Positions 58,246 through 64,000 of a DNA stretch of 64,000 nt are shown piece by piece. The position numbers were made by a program, and so were the translations under genes. Under the pieces are notes generated by a model. It ran no database searches. It was not told where the DNA came from and saw nothing but the letters and a program-made list of their open reading frames with translations. This DNA is from Myxococcales bacterium (GTDB lineage: Bacteria > Myxococcota_A > Polyangia > Polyangiales > Polyangiaceae). Where the stretch lies: the NCBI GenBank assembly GCA_004193285.1, contig SECP01000008.1, positions 1 to 64,000 of the forward strand, in the 5' to 3' direction. The first letter of the stretch is position 1. Every line of letters begins with the position of its first letter.

Positions 58246-59232
58246 CTACCGAGAGCGCGCGAGACGACGGCGGGCGAGTACCAACCAGCCGAGCGCGATG
58301 ATTCCAGCTGCGCTCGGCGCGCCCTGCGCCGGGGACGAAAGCGCGCAGCTCTTCGACGTGCGGCTATCAGTGCCCTCTCCGGGCTCCGGGGTTCGCTCAC
58401 CGCCCGGCGGAATGTCGACGAACCCAGAATCCACCGGCTCGGGCGGCGCCACGTCCGTCCGCTCGAACACGGCCACCGGGTGGATCCGCGTCTCCACCTC
58501 CCCCGTGACGCACAGGCTTTCTTCGTCCACGAGGGCGGTGCCGGCGTAATCCAGCACCTGCACCCTCAGGCACTCCCCGACCCCTCGCGGCAACGGCAGC
58601 TCGCTGCGATCCCGGGAACCCAGCTGCTGCTCGCTCGGTAAGAAGACGTCTTCGATGAGCTCGCCGCTCAGCGAGTCCAGCGCGGTGACGGAAACCAGCA
58701 AGCGACTGGCAGGTAAGGACGTCACGACCACCTCCGCCACGCGCGTGAACGGGCGACCCTCGAGCGGGCCGCTGTAGCAGTCTCCAAAGCCCAGCGATTG
58801 CTCCGGCACCGCGCGCGCGACGACGGAGATGGTAACGGTCGCGTCGACGCGTGGAGTAACCGCCGAAACGTGAAAGGGTCTGACGAGCGCCCCATCTGCC
58901 GTCTGGAGCACGTAGTCTCGATTTTCGATGAGCGGCCGCGCTGGATGAAAGAAAGCCCAGCGCGAGTCCAGAGGAGTGAAGGACTCGAACGCGGCCCCCG
59001 GCACCAAGTTCACGTTGGGCGTGTCCACCCCGCTGATGAACGCGGGCTCCTCATCCCGCGTCCTGAACAACAGCGCCGAGTCACCGCCGAGCACGGCGCC
59101 GACCGCGGGCGAAAGGACGGCGTCAGGTGTGAGCGCCTTGACGGGTGTGCAAGCGGGCGACCGCCGCGCAGCGCAGAGGGTAGCCAGACTCAGCAGAACC
59201 ACCACTCCACCGCGAAGCCAGTCACCGTTCAT
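58246..59232 (-). CDS. Surface protein with MYXO-CTERM-like C-terminal tail
   Basis: The 328-residue protein has a signal peptide (GGVVVLLSLATLCAA), a body of beta-rich, Ig-like segments (for example NYVLQTADGALVRPF-like strands and RVAEVVVTSLPASRLLVSVTALD), and a Glu/Pro-rich linker. It ends SCALSSPAQGAPSAAGIIALGWLVLARRRLARSR, given here in parts: a Cys, a helix and a basic tail. This Cys-helix-Arg order is the MYXO-CTERM sorting signature, processed in Myxococcota to anchor proteins on the outer surface. It lies 84 bp upstream of the radical SAM gene and could be in the same transcript. Function unknown. Confidence 0.72.
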   Translation of the reverse strand: MNGDWLRGGVVVLLSLATLCAARRSPACTPVKALTPDAVLSPAVGAVLGGDSALLFRTRDEEPAFISGVDTPNVNLVPGAAFESFTPLDSRWAFFHPARPLIENRDYVLQTADGALVRPFHVSAVTPRVDATVTISVVARAVPEQSLGFGDCYSGPLEGRPFTRVAEVVVTSLPASRLLVSVTALDSLSGELIEDVFLPSEQQLGSRDRSELPLPRGVGECLRVQVLDYAGTALVDEESLCVTGEVETRIHPVAVFERTDVAPPEPVDSGFVDIPPGGERTPEPGEGTDSRTSKSCALSSPAQGAPSAAGIIALGWLVLARRRLARSR

Positions 59233-59272
59233 GACACCGCTCCTTCCAACCCGCGCTCAGCGTAGCACGACC

Positions 59273-60376
59273 TCAGCGCCTCCCTTTGTTCTTGAGCTGC
59301 ACCCGCACCGCGCGCGAAAGGGCTTTGCTGCGCGCCGCGAGCTCGGTCCGGAGCCGCACGTCCACACGCGCTTGCTGGAAAAGGCGTTCTTTTTCCAGCT
59401 TGTGCGCGTGCTCGAGCCGCTCCGCGGCTAGCGTTCCGGCCTGGATCGCGGCTACCACCGCGCACCCCGGCTCGGTTCGATGAGAGCAGTCGCGAAATTG
59501 GCAGGTCTCCGCCAAGCGCTCGATGTCCTCGAAGCCGCCCACCTCGGAATCCGCGTCGGCCCAGAGCGACAGCTCGCGCATGCCGGGCGTGTCGATCAAG
59601 AGCGCGCCGCTCTCCAGCTCGAGGAGTTGGCGCTCGGTGGTGGTGTGCCGGCCGCGCGAATCGTCCGTGCGCTCCGCGGACGTTCGCTGCCGCTGTTCAC
59701 CCAACAGCGCGTTGACGAGGGTGGACTTTCCCACGCCGGACGAGCCGAGCAGGACCGCACTGGTACCGACCGGAAGCTCGGCGCGCAGCTCGTCCAGCCC
59801 TTGGCCCGTGTGCGCGCTCACCAGGAGGAGCCGCGCCTGGAGCGAATCCAGAGCCCGCAGCGCTTCCTCCGCCTCTTCCACGGAAACGACGTCCGCCTTG
59901 TTGACCAGCACGAGCGCCGGAACGTTGCTGCCCTGCGCGGTCATCAAGTAGCGCTCGATGCGGCGCGGATTGAGCGCCCGGCGGCGCGTGTGCTCGTCAC
60001 CGCCACTGAGAGCGGCGACCACGCAGCACAAGTCCACGTTGGCGGCCAGGTTCTGCGCGCGCGACGTACCGTCAACCACCGAACGGCGCAGCACGCTTTG
60101 CCGCTCCAACACCGCTACCACGCGCCCCACCGGCTCGGCCGGCTCGACCACGACCCAATCTCCGACGGTCGGGCGATCATCCTCGGCCAGTCGGTGCTCC
60201 AAGCGGCCGCTCAGCGACGCGCGCAAAAGCCCGGCGCGGGTCAGGACCTCGTACTGGCCGCGCCTCTCACAGGCGACGCGCCCCAAGTGCCCCTCGCCCT
60301 CGAGCGCATGGAGCTGTTGCATGAAAAACGGAGACAAACCGAGCTTGATCAGCTCGGGACAAATCGATTCGAACAT
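59273..60376 (-). CDS. rsgA: Ribosome small subunit-dependent GTPase A
   Basis: The 367-residue GTPase assists late 30S ribosome maturation. The circularly permuted G motifs are clear: NKAD (G4), then the P-loop GSSGVGKST (G1), then DTPGMREL (G3). An N-terminal OB-like domain reads VGDWVVVE, and the C-terminal zinc site CQFRDCSHRTEPGC is typical of RsgA/YjeQ. Length is normal. It has its own gene on the minus strand, 40 bp before the MYXO-CTERM gene. Confidence 0.95.
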   Translation of the reverse strand: MFESICPELIKLGLSPFFMQQLHALEGEGHLGRVACERRGQYEVLTRAGLLRASLSGRLEHRLAEDDRPTVGDWVVVEPAEPVGRVVAVLERQSVLRRSVVDGTSRAQNLAANVDLCCVVAALSGGDEHTRRRALNPRRIERYLMTAQGSNVPALVLVNKADVVSVEEAEEALRALDSLQARLLLVSAHTGQGLDELRAELPVGTSAVLLGSSGVGKSTLVNALLGEQRQRTSAERTDDSRGRHTTTERQLLELESGALLIDTPGMRELSLWADADSEVGGFEDIERLAETCQFRDCSHRTEPGCAVVAAIQAGTLAAERLEHAHKLEKERLFQQARVDVRLRTELAARSKALSRAVRVQLKNKGRR

Positions 60377-60488
60377 CGGGAAAACCCCTGGAAAACGCTA
60401 TGCACTTCGGCCGCGACGCGCGCGGCTCGGTGAAATTGACGACGAAGCCTCGGCGCTCACGCGAATGCGAAACGGCCGGAGGTGGTGG

Positions 60489-60539
60489 TCAGATGCGCCC
60501 GCAGAAAGAGCGGACGACGGCTTGGGCAAGGTCGGTCAT
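60489..60539 (-). CDS. Possible 16-aa small ORF with strong ribosome binding site
   Basis: ATG at 60539 is preceded by AGAAAGGAG with a 6-nt spacer, the best Shine-Dalgarno in this intergenic space. It encodes MTDLAQAVVRSFCGRI and ends at TGA 60489. It lies between trmO and rsgA on their strand, so it could be a leader peptide of rsgA or a small protein, or a chance match. No conservation was checked. Confidence 0.25.
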   Translation of the reverse strand: MTDLAQAVVRSFCGRI

Positions 60540-60597
60540 GGAGGGCTCCTTTCTGCGATGAGGGTACGTCCGAAAACTCGGAACGGGGGGCAGGATG

Positions 60598-61395
60598 TCA
60601 CGCCTTTGGCAACGCTGCAAGAGCGCGGTGCGCCTCCAGCGCGGGGTCCGGCAACGTGGCCAGCTGCTGCGGCCGATAGCCAGTCGCCACATCCGTGACC
60701 GTCACGCGCTTTTCCGCGCTCGTGAAAGAGACCCGGAAATCTTTGAGCGCGAGCACGGCGCCGCGGTCCGTCTTCTTGATTCGCCGGTACGGGTGCGGCT
60801 CCGGCCCGAGCTCGAGGACCTGACGAATCGCCCCCTCTAGCTCGAGCCCAAAGGTTTGCAGCAGCGCCAACTGCGTGACCGCTCGCGCCGCAAACTCCAC
60901 GACGAAGCCGGGCTTGGGGTCGCGCGCTTCCTCCAGCCAGCCGTGATCGGCGTCCCCCCGCGAATCCGCGTAAGGAATGTAGGGCTTGATGTCGAGGACG
61001 GGCGTTCCGTCCAGCAAATCCAAGCCCTCCACCGAGAGCACGAGGCCCTCGATCGCTTTCAGCTCCACCAGGCTCATGCCAATCGGATTGGGGCGATGCG
61101 GCGAGCGCGTCGCGAACACGCCGCGGCGCTTGTCGCTGCGCGGCGGCAACACCTTGGGGCGCCACCCTTCTGCCTGGTCGAACCAAAACAGCAGCCAGAT
61201 GTATCGAAAGGTCGCCAGGTCCTCCAGGGCGTGCTCGAAGTCACACCCGGCAGAGAGCTCCACCGTGCCCGCGGCCGCTTGGGGCGTGTTCGGCTGGCGC
61301 GGCGCCTGCACCTTCTCTTTGAAGGGTGAGCGCACGACGCCGATGGGCTTCACCACCAGCTGCTTCTCGGCCGTCGCTGCCGTCACCTTCGTCAT
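60598..61395 (-). CDS. trmO: tRNA (N6-threonylcarbamoyladenosine-37-N6)-methyltransferase TrmO
   Basis: The 265-residue protein is of the TsaA/TrmO beta-barrel type, which methylates t6A37 in some tRNAs using SAM. Diagnostic parts: VVKPIGVVRSPFKEKVQAPRQ, a region with LFWFDQAEGW, RGVFATRSPHRPNPIGMSLVEL and GLDLLDGTPVLDIKPYIPYAD, all with the expected spacing. The C-terminal part carries a helical/beta extension. It overlaps the upstream membrane gene by 4 nt and belongs to the ECF sigma operon. Confidence 0.92.
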   Translation of the reverse strand: MTKVTAATAEKQLVVKPIGVVRSPFKEKVQAPRQPNTPQAAAGTVELSAGCDFEHALEDLATFRYIWLLFWFDQAEGWRPKVLPPRSDKRRGVFATRSPHRPNPIGMSLVELKAIEGLVLSVEGLDLLDGTPVLDIKPYIPYADSRGDADHGWLEEARDPKPGFVVEFAARAVTQLALLQTFGLELEGAIRQVLELGPEPHPYRRIKKTDRGAVLALKDFRVSFTSAEKRVTVTDVATGYRPQQLATLPDPALEAHRALAALPKA

Positions 61396-61706
61396 TGGCG
61401 TGGGCTGATGATTTGCACCGGCTGGGGCTCGTTCTCCACCGGAACCGGCTCGCCGGAGAGAGGCGCCAGCAGCGCGTAGATGAGGCCGAGCACCGCGAGC
61501 ATGATCAAGCTGGTGATGAGGTAAGTGTTGATGGGCGGGTGACGGCTCGTGGACCAGCCGTCTTCGTAGAATTTGCCGCCGCTGCGCTCGCGCAGTTTCT
61601 TCTGAAAACCCGCCAACACGTCGGGCGGCGCCTGCTCCGTCTGCGTCCCCTTGAGCGCCGACAAAAGATCCGCGCCGAGCTCCTCTTTCTCGTCGGCCTC
61701 GCTCAT
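61392..61706 (-). CDS. Small single-pass membrane protein, possible sigma-factor partner
   Basis: The 104-residue protein has an acidic N-terminal cytosolic part (MSEADEKEELGADLLSAL), a basic stretch, one hydrophobic segment (about residues 62-82, LITSLIMLAVLGLIYALLAPL) and a short Pro/Glu-rich outside tail. This topology is that of an anti-sigma factor, but no zinc anti-sigma HxxxCxxC motif is present. It overlaps the ECF sigma gene by 4 nt and trmO by 4 nt. A regulator of the sigma factor is inferred from position only. Confidence 0.6.
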   Translation of the reverse strand: MSEADEKEELGADLLSALKGTQTEQAPPDVLAGFQKKLRERSGGKFYEDGWSTSRHPPINTYLITSLIMLAVLGLIYALLAPLSGEPVPVENEPQPVQIISPRQ

Positions 61707-62308
61707 CTCGTCTTGTCTCCCATTCTGCGCTCGACGGCTTGCTTGAGCATTGCCCGCGCGCGGTGCAGCCGGCTCTTTACCGTGCCGTCGGGCAAGCCGG
61801 TCACTTCACACAGCTCGTCGTAGCTCAGGTCTTCCACGTCCCGGAGCACCAGCACCTCGCGAAAATCTGGTTCGAGCTCCATGATGCAGATCTGGACGAC
61901 CCGCTCCAGCTGCATCCCCTCCACCAGCTGGTCCGGCCGCGCGATGTCGCCAGAGGTGACTCCGCTGCCCGAGGTCATGGGCGAGCGGTCCGCCAACGCT
62001 TCGTACTCGTCTTGCGCCTCGGTCCGGCGGCGCTTCAAGTACTTCATCCGGTTCTTACAGAGGTTGACCGCGATGCGATAAACCCACGTGCTCAGCTTGG
62101 AGTCGCCGCGGAAGGTGCTCACCGCCTTGAACACCTGCACGAACACCTCTTGAGCCATGTCCTCGGCTTCGTCGCGCCGGCCCAGCATGCGCAGCAAAAT
62201 CCGGAACACCCGCTCCTGGTAGAGCACCACGAGCTCGTTGAACGCCCGCTCGTCCCGCGACGCGAGCCGCGCGATGAACCGCGCCTCTTCCTTGTCCTCG
62301 AGCTCCAT
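61703..62308 (-). CDS. ECF-type RNA polymerase sigma factor (RpoE-like)
   Basis: The 201-residue protein has sigma region 2 (about residues 20-90: AFNELVVLYQERVFRILLRMLGRRDEAEDMAQEVFVQVFKAV, then STWVYRIAVNLCKNRMKYLKRR) and region 4 (about 140-195: LEPDFREVLVLRDVEDLSYDELCEVTGLPDGTVKSRLHRARAML). No C-terminal extension. It heads an operon with a membrane protein and trmO. A promoter-like GGGAACC-N16/17-GTCTG stands about 30-60 nt upstream, of the type read by ECF sigma factors, so autoregulation is possible. Confidence 0.92.
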   Translation of the reverse strand: MELEDKEEARFIARLASRDERAFNELVVLYQERVFRILLRMLGRRDEAEDMAQEVFVQVFKAVSTFRGDSKLSTWVYRIAVNLCKNRMKYLKRRRTEAQDEYEALADRSPMTSGSGVTSGDIARPDQLVEGMQLERVVQICIMELEPDFREVLVLRDVEDLSYDELCEVTGLPDGTVKSRLHRARAMLKQAVERRMGDKTR

Positions 62309-62338
62309 CGTGGGCTGAACTGCGACCGTACCACCCCC

Positions 62339-62366
62339 AGACAGCCAAACGGCCGGCAGGTTCCCG
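62339..62366 (-). promoter_or_regulatory. ECF-type promoter-like sequence before the sigma gene
   Basis: On the minus strand GGGAACC (62366-62360) is followed after 16 nt by GTCTG (62343-62339). This resembles the -35 GGAAC / -10 GTC or TCTGA pattern of RpoE-like ECF sigma factors. The -10 element lies 31 nt before the start codon. Spacing and motif fit autoregulation by the downstream sigma factor. No transcript evidence. Confidence 0.55.
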
Positions 62367-62489
62367 CCCTCGCAAAAACCGGCCAGAAAGGCTGATTCGG
62401 CCCGCTGTTATGGCACCATGCAACCCCTCCACCCATCTCCCGCTTGACGGGGCCGCTGAACGTTGTACGCATGCGGCCCCGCTTACCCT

Positions 62490-62563
62490 TCCGGTGTCGT
62501 CTAAAGGCAGGACAAGGGACTTTGAATCCCTGAATCGTGGTTCGAATCCATGCACCGGAACCA
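62490..62563 (+). tRNA. tRNA-Gln (anticodon TTG)
   Basis: The acceptor stem pairs TCCGGTG (62490-62496) with CACCGGA (62553-62559). The D arm reads TCGTCTAAAGGCAGGA, the anticodon loop CTTTGAA gives TTG, flanked by the GGGA/TCCC stem, and the T arm contains GTTCGAATCC. Discriminator A and an encoded CCA end (62561-62563) are present. The full length is 74 nt, with no intron. It decodes CAA and CAG Gln codons. Confidence 0.97.
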
Positions 62564-62578
62564 CCTCTTCTCTCTCTC

Positions 62579-62610
62579 GTTAGGGGCTCGTTAGGGGCTC
62601 GTTAGGGGCT
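62579..62610 (+). repeat. 11-bp tandem repeat after tRNA-Gln
   Basis: GTTAGGGGCTC occurs at 62579-62589 and 62590-62600, followed by GTTAGGGGCT at 62601-62610. The array begins 16 nt after the tRNA CCA end. It merges with a hairpin. Confidence 0.85.
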
Positions 62611-62626
62611 GCCACCACGCAGCCCC
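62605..62626 (+). terminator. Hairpin after tRNA-Gln
   Basis: GGGGCTGC (62605-62612) pairs perfectly with GCAGCCCC (62619-62626) around CACCAC. It stands about 42 nt after the tRNA and could stop its transcript, though no strong T run follows. Confidence 0.45.
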
Positions 62627-62852
62627 ACTCGCAGAAGCTCACGTAGCGACCCCAGGCCTCGCTGCCTGCCTCAAGGGAGAGCACGGGCGGAGTCACTTTC
62701 GAACGCCTGAGCGAGCTGCCCAACGCTCCCGCGGCTCGCGCTGACGCAGGGGGCCGTGTTCCGCGGCCGTCTTTTCTAGAAGGTGTGGGTGACCGTCGGG
62801 TCATCTGGTGGGGGCGCGGGAACCCTGTCAGCTTGGACTTCGGAAGGTCGCC

Positions 62853-63854
62853 ATGAACGCGCAGGTCTTGATCGACTCGATAGTGCGGCAGGTCACGGTG
62901 CTGATCGCACAGCTCGCGACGTCGGGCGGTATTCGGGCGCCGCTGTCGCATGTCGCCAACCAGGTCTTCTTGGATTTGGCGCGCGAGCTGGAAGAGCAGG
63001 GCTTGAGCCGCAAAGTGAGCGCGGACATGTTCGGGATGGCGCTGCGCGCGTACATCCGCAAGGTGCGCCGCCTCAGCGAGGCGGAAACGGAGAAAGGGCG
63101 CACGTTGTGGCAAGCCCTGCTGGATTTCGTACGGGCGGAGGGGCTGGTGACGCGAGAGCGCGTCCTGGAGAGGTTCGCCGCGGACGGCGAGCTCCAAGTC
63201 ACCGCGCTGCTCCACGACCTCACCGAGAGCGGCTTGGTTTTCGGCTCTGGCTCTGGCAAGCGCGCTGTCTACCGCGTCGCTAGCGACGACGAGCTGGACC
63301 GCGTGGCGCAGCTCTCAGATTCCAGCGGCGCGGACGAGCTGGCTTGGGTGCTGGTCTACCGCGAGGGGCCGCTCGCGGCAGCGAGGCTGGGGGAGCTCCT
63401 GCGGCGGTCGCCGGAAACGACGGCCCAGCTGATAGACAGATTGGTGGCGGACGGACGCGTGCAGGTCAACGCGGACGGAACCCTGAGCGCGCGTGAGTTC
63501 GTCCTGCCACTCGGCTCACCCGCCGGCTGGGAAGCCGCGGTGTTCGATCACGTGCAGGCGATGGTGCAAACGATCTGCCAGCGGCTTCAGCAGGCGAGCA
63601 CGGACGCGTCGCCTCTCCCGGTGGGAGGCAGCACCTACAGCTTCGACGTGTGGCCCGGACATCCGCTAGAGGCGGAGACGAAGGCGCAGCTCGCCGAGCT
63701 CCGCCAACGGCTCGGGGACTTACGGCAGCGGGTGGACGAGCACAACCGTGCGCACGGCGTCATGCCGACGCACGAGCAAGTGGTCACGTATGTGGGGCAG
63801 TGCATTTTGCAACGTAACAGCGAGGGAGAAGCAGATGACGAATTTGCACGGTAA
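62853..63854 (+). CDS. Hypothetical, winged-helix-like protein
   Basis: The 333-residue protein from ATG 62853 (GGAAGG upstream) opens MNAQVLIDSIVRQVTVLIAQLATSG, a segment I recall as recurrent in Myxococcota hypothetical proteins. It contains helix-turn-helix-like stretches (QVFLDLARELEEQGLSRKVSADMFGMALRAYIRKVRRL; and VTRERVLERFAADGELQVTALLHDLTESGLVF). The C-terminal part has a coiled coil (EAETKAQLAELRQRLGDLRQRVDEHN). I infer a DNA-binding regulator. It overlaps the next lipoprotein gene by 20 nt, so they are likely co-translated. No family name. Confidence 0.7.
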   Translation: MNAQVLIDSIVRQVTVLIAQLATSGGIRAPLSHVANQVFLDLARELEEQGLSRKVSADMFGMALRAYIRKVRRLSEAETEKGRTLWQALLDFVRAEGLVTRERVLERFAADGELQVTALLHDLTESGLVFGSGSGKRAVYRVASDDELDRVAQLSDSSGADELAWVLVYREGPLAAARLGELLRRSPETTAQLIDRLVADGRVQVNADGTLSAREFVLPLGSPAGWEAAVFDHVQAMVQTICQRLQQASTDASPLPVGGSTYSFDVWPGHPLEAETKAQLAELRQRLGDLRQRVDEHNRAHGVMPTHEQVVTYVGQCILQRNSEGEADDEFAR

Positions 63855-64000
63855 TCAGGGAATCAAAGCCGGCGCCAAGCGCTCGAAGTGGGGATACGCG
63901 CTGGCGCTGCTGTGGCTCGCGGCATGCGGCGGAGTCGTCGGTCAGCCCAGCGTCGGGGGCGAGTCGCACTTCTTGCGTCGCTGCGGGGACGGCTGCGGCC
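63835..64000 (+). CDS. Lipoprotein, N-terminal part (3'-truncated by window)
   Basis: ATG 63835 with GGAG 6-10 nt upstream opens a frame that runs off the window. The leader KWGYALALLWLAAC is a lipobox with Cys about residue 32, followed by GGVVGQPSVGGESHFLRRCGDGCG, Gly- and Cys-rich. Too short to classify. It overlaps the upstream gene by 20 nt and probably shares its transcript. Confidence 0.65.
   Translation, partial: MTNLHGNQGIKAGAKRSKWGYALALLWLAACGGVVGQPSVGGESHFLRRCGDGCG

Noticed and set aside
62339..62480. Sigma-54 promoter (TGGCAC-N5-TTGC) near TATGGCACCATGCAACC
   Set aside because: Spacing and the -12 element do not fit the consensus.
1..64000. CRISPR array, insertion sequence, prophage or PKS/NRPS cluster
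   Set aside because: No regularly spaced repeats, transposase, integrase, phage structural genes or megasynthase domains were seen.

Overview
The window is high-GC, densely coded DNA from a Gram-negative bacterium. I infer a Myxococcota member, probably of the Sorangium/Polyangium side of the phylum. The grounds are a MYXO-CTERM-like sorting tail, an AgmX/PglI C-terminal protein, an FHA-GGDEF protein, many lipoboxes and Ala/Pro-rich secreted proteins, and an Omp85 outer-membrane protein. I see no insertion sequence, integrase, CRISPR array, rRNA or large polyketide/nonribosomal peptide cluster. One tRNA (Gln, TTG) is present.

Layout. 1-6.6 kb is a loosely packed stretch: the end of a response-regulator-like gene, orphan ORFs, a methyltransferase, a SnoaL-like protein, 6-phosphofructokinase and a TPM-domain protein. 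Two of the orphan ORFs are preceded by the same 46-bp sequence. 6.6-14 kb holds valS and, converging on it, a three-gene envelope operon (AgmX/PglI-type protein, beta-barrel, large lipoprotein). 14-20.5 kb holds an FHA-diguanylate cyclase, a GT39/ArnT-like glycosyltransferase, a bacterial PH protein, a P-loop GTPase with a small overlapping partner, and a zinc-finger protein ending in a histone fold. 20.6-33.3 kb holds a KDG-type sugar kinase, a CobA-HemD fusion, a LysR regulator with a divergent beta-propeller lipoprotein, a heterodimeric ABC exporter, an amine oxidase, and a fatty acid desaturase with a divergent TetR regulator. 33.3-44.5 kb holds an EAL phosphodiesterase, a MetF-like protein, a beta-lactamase-fold lipoprotein, a 1099-residue Omp85 protein, a phosphodiester glycosidase-like protein with mutM, and a quinone reductase coupled to a SnoaL-tailed ECF sigma factor. 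44.5-54 kb holds a nucleotide-transporter-like protein with a HEAT-like tail, a PepSY iron operon behind a Fur-box-like palindrome, rpiA, a protease-fold/PDZ protein lacking its catalytic residues, a PP2C phosphatase and a SpeE-like methyltransferase. 54-64 kb holds an SGNH esterase, a CAP-like lipoprotein, a radical SAM/SPASM enzyme with two paralogous zinc-ribbon proteins, rsgA, trmO, an ECF sigma operon, tRNA-Gln, and a hypothetical gene followed by a truncated lipoprotein gene.

The best candidate for an undescribed system is 55929-58161. A radical SAM/SPASM protein is translationally coupled (ATGA overlaps) to two paralogous proteins. Each has an N-terminal zinc ribbon, an internal signal-like segment ending in a lipobox-like LVAC or LAAC, and a Gly-rich tail carrying repeated [VI]-Y-G-x-x-G-G motifs. 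This looks like a peptide maturase with two repeat-bearing substrates. Other notable items are the zinc-finger histone-fold protein at 19961-20482 and the GTPase-partner pair at 18363-19974.

All family assignments are from motifs read by eye; no database search was run. Start codons were moved from the longest possible reading frame where a ribosome binding site, signal peptide or regulatory site argued for it.
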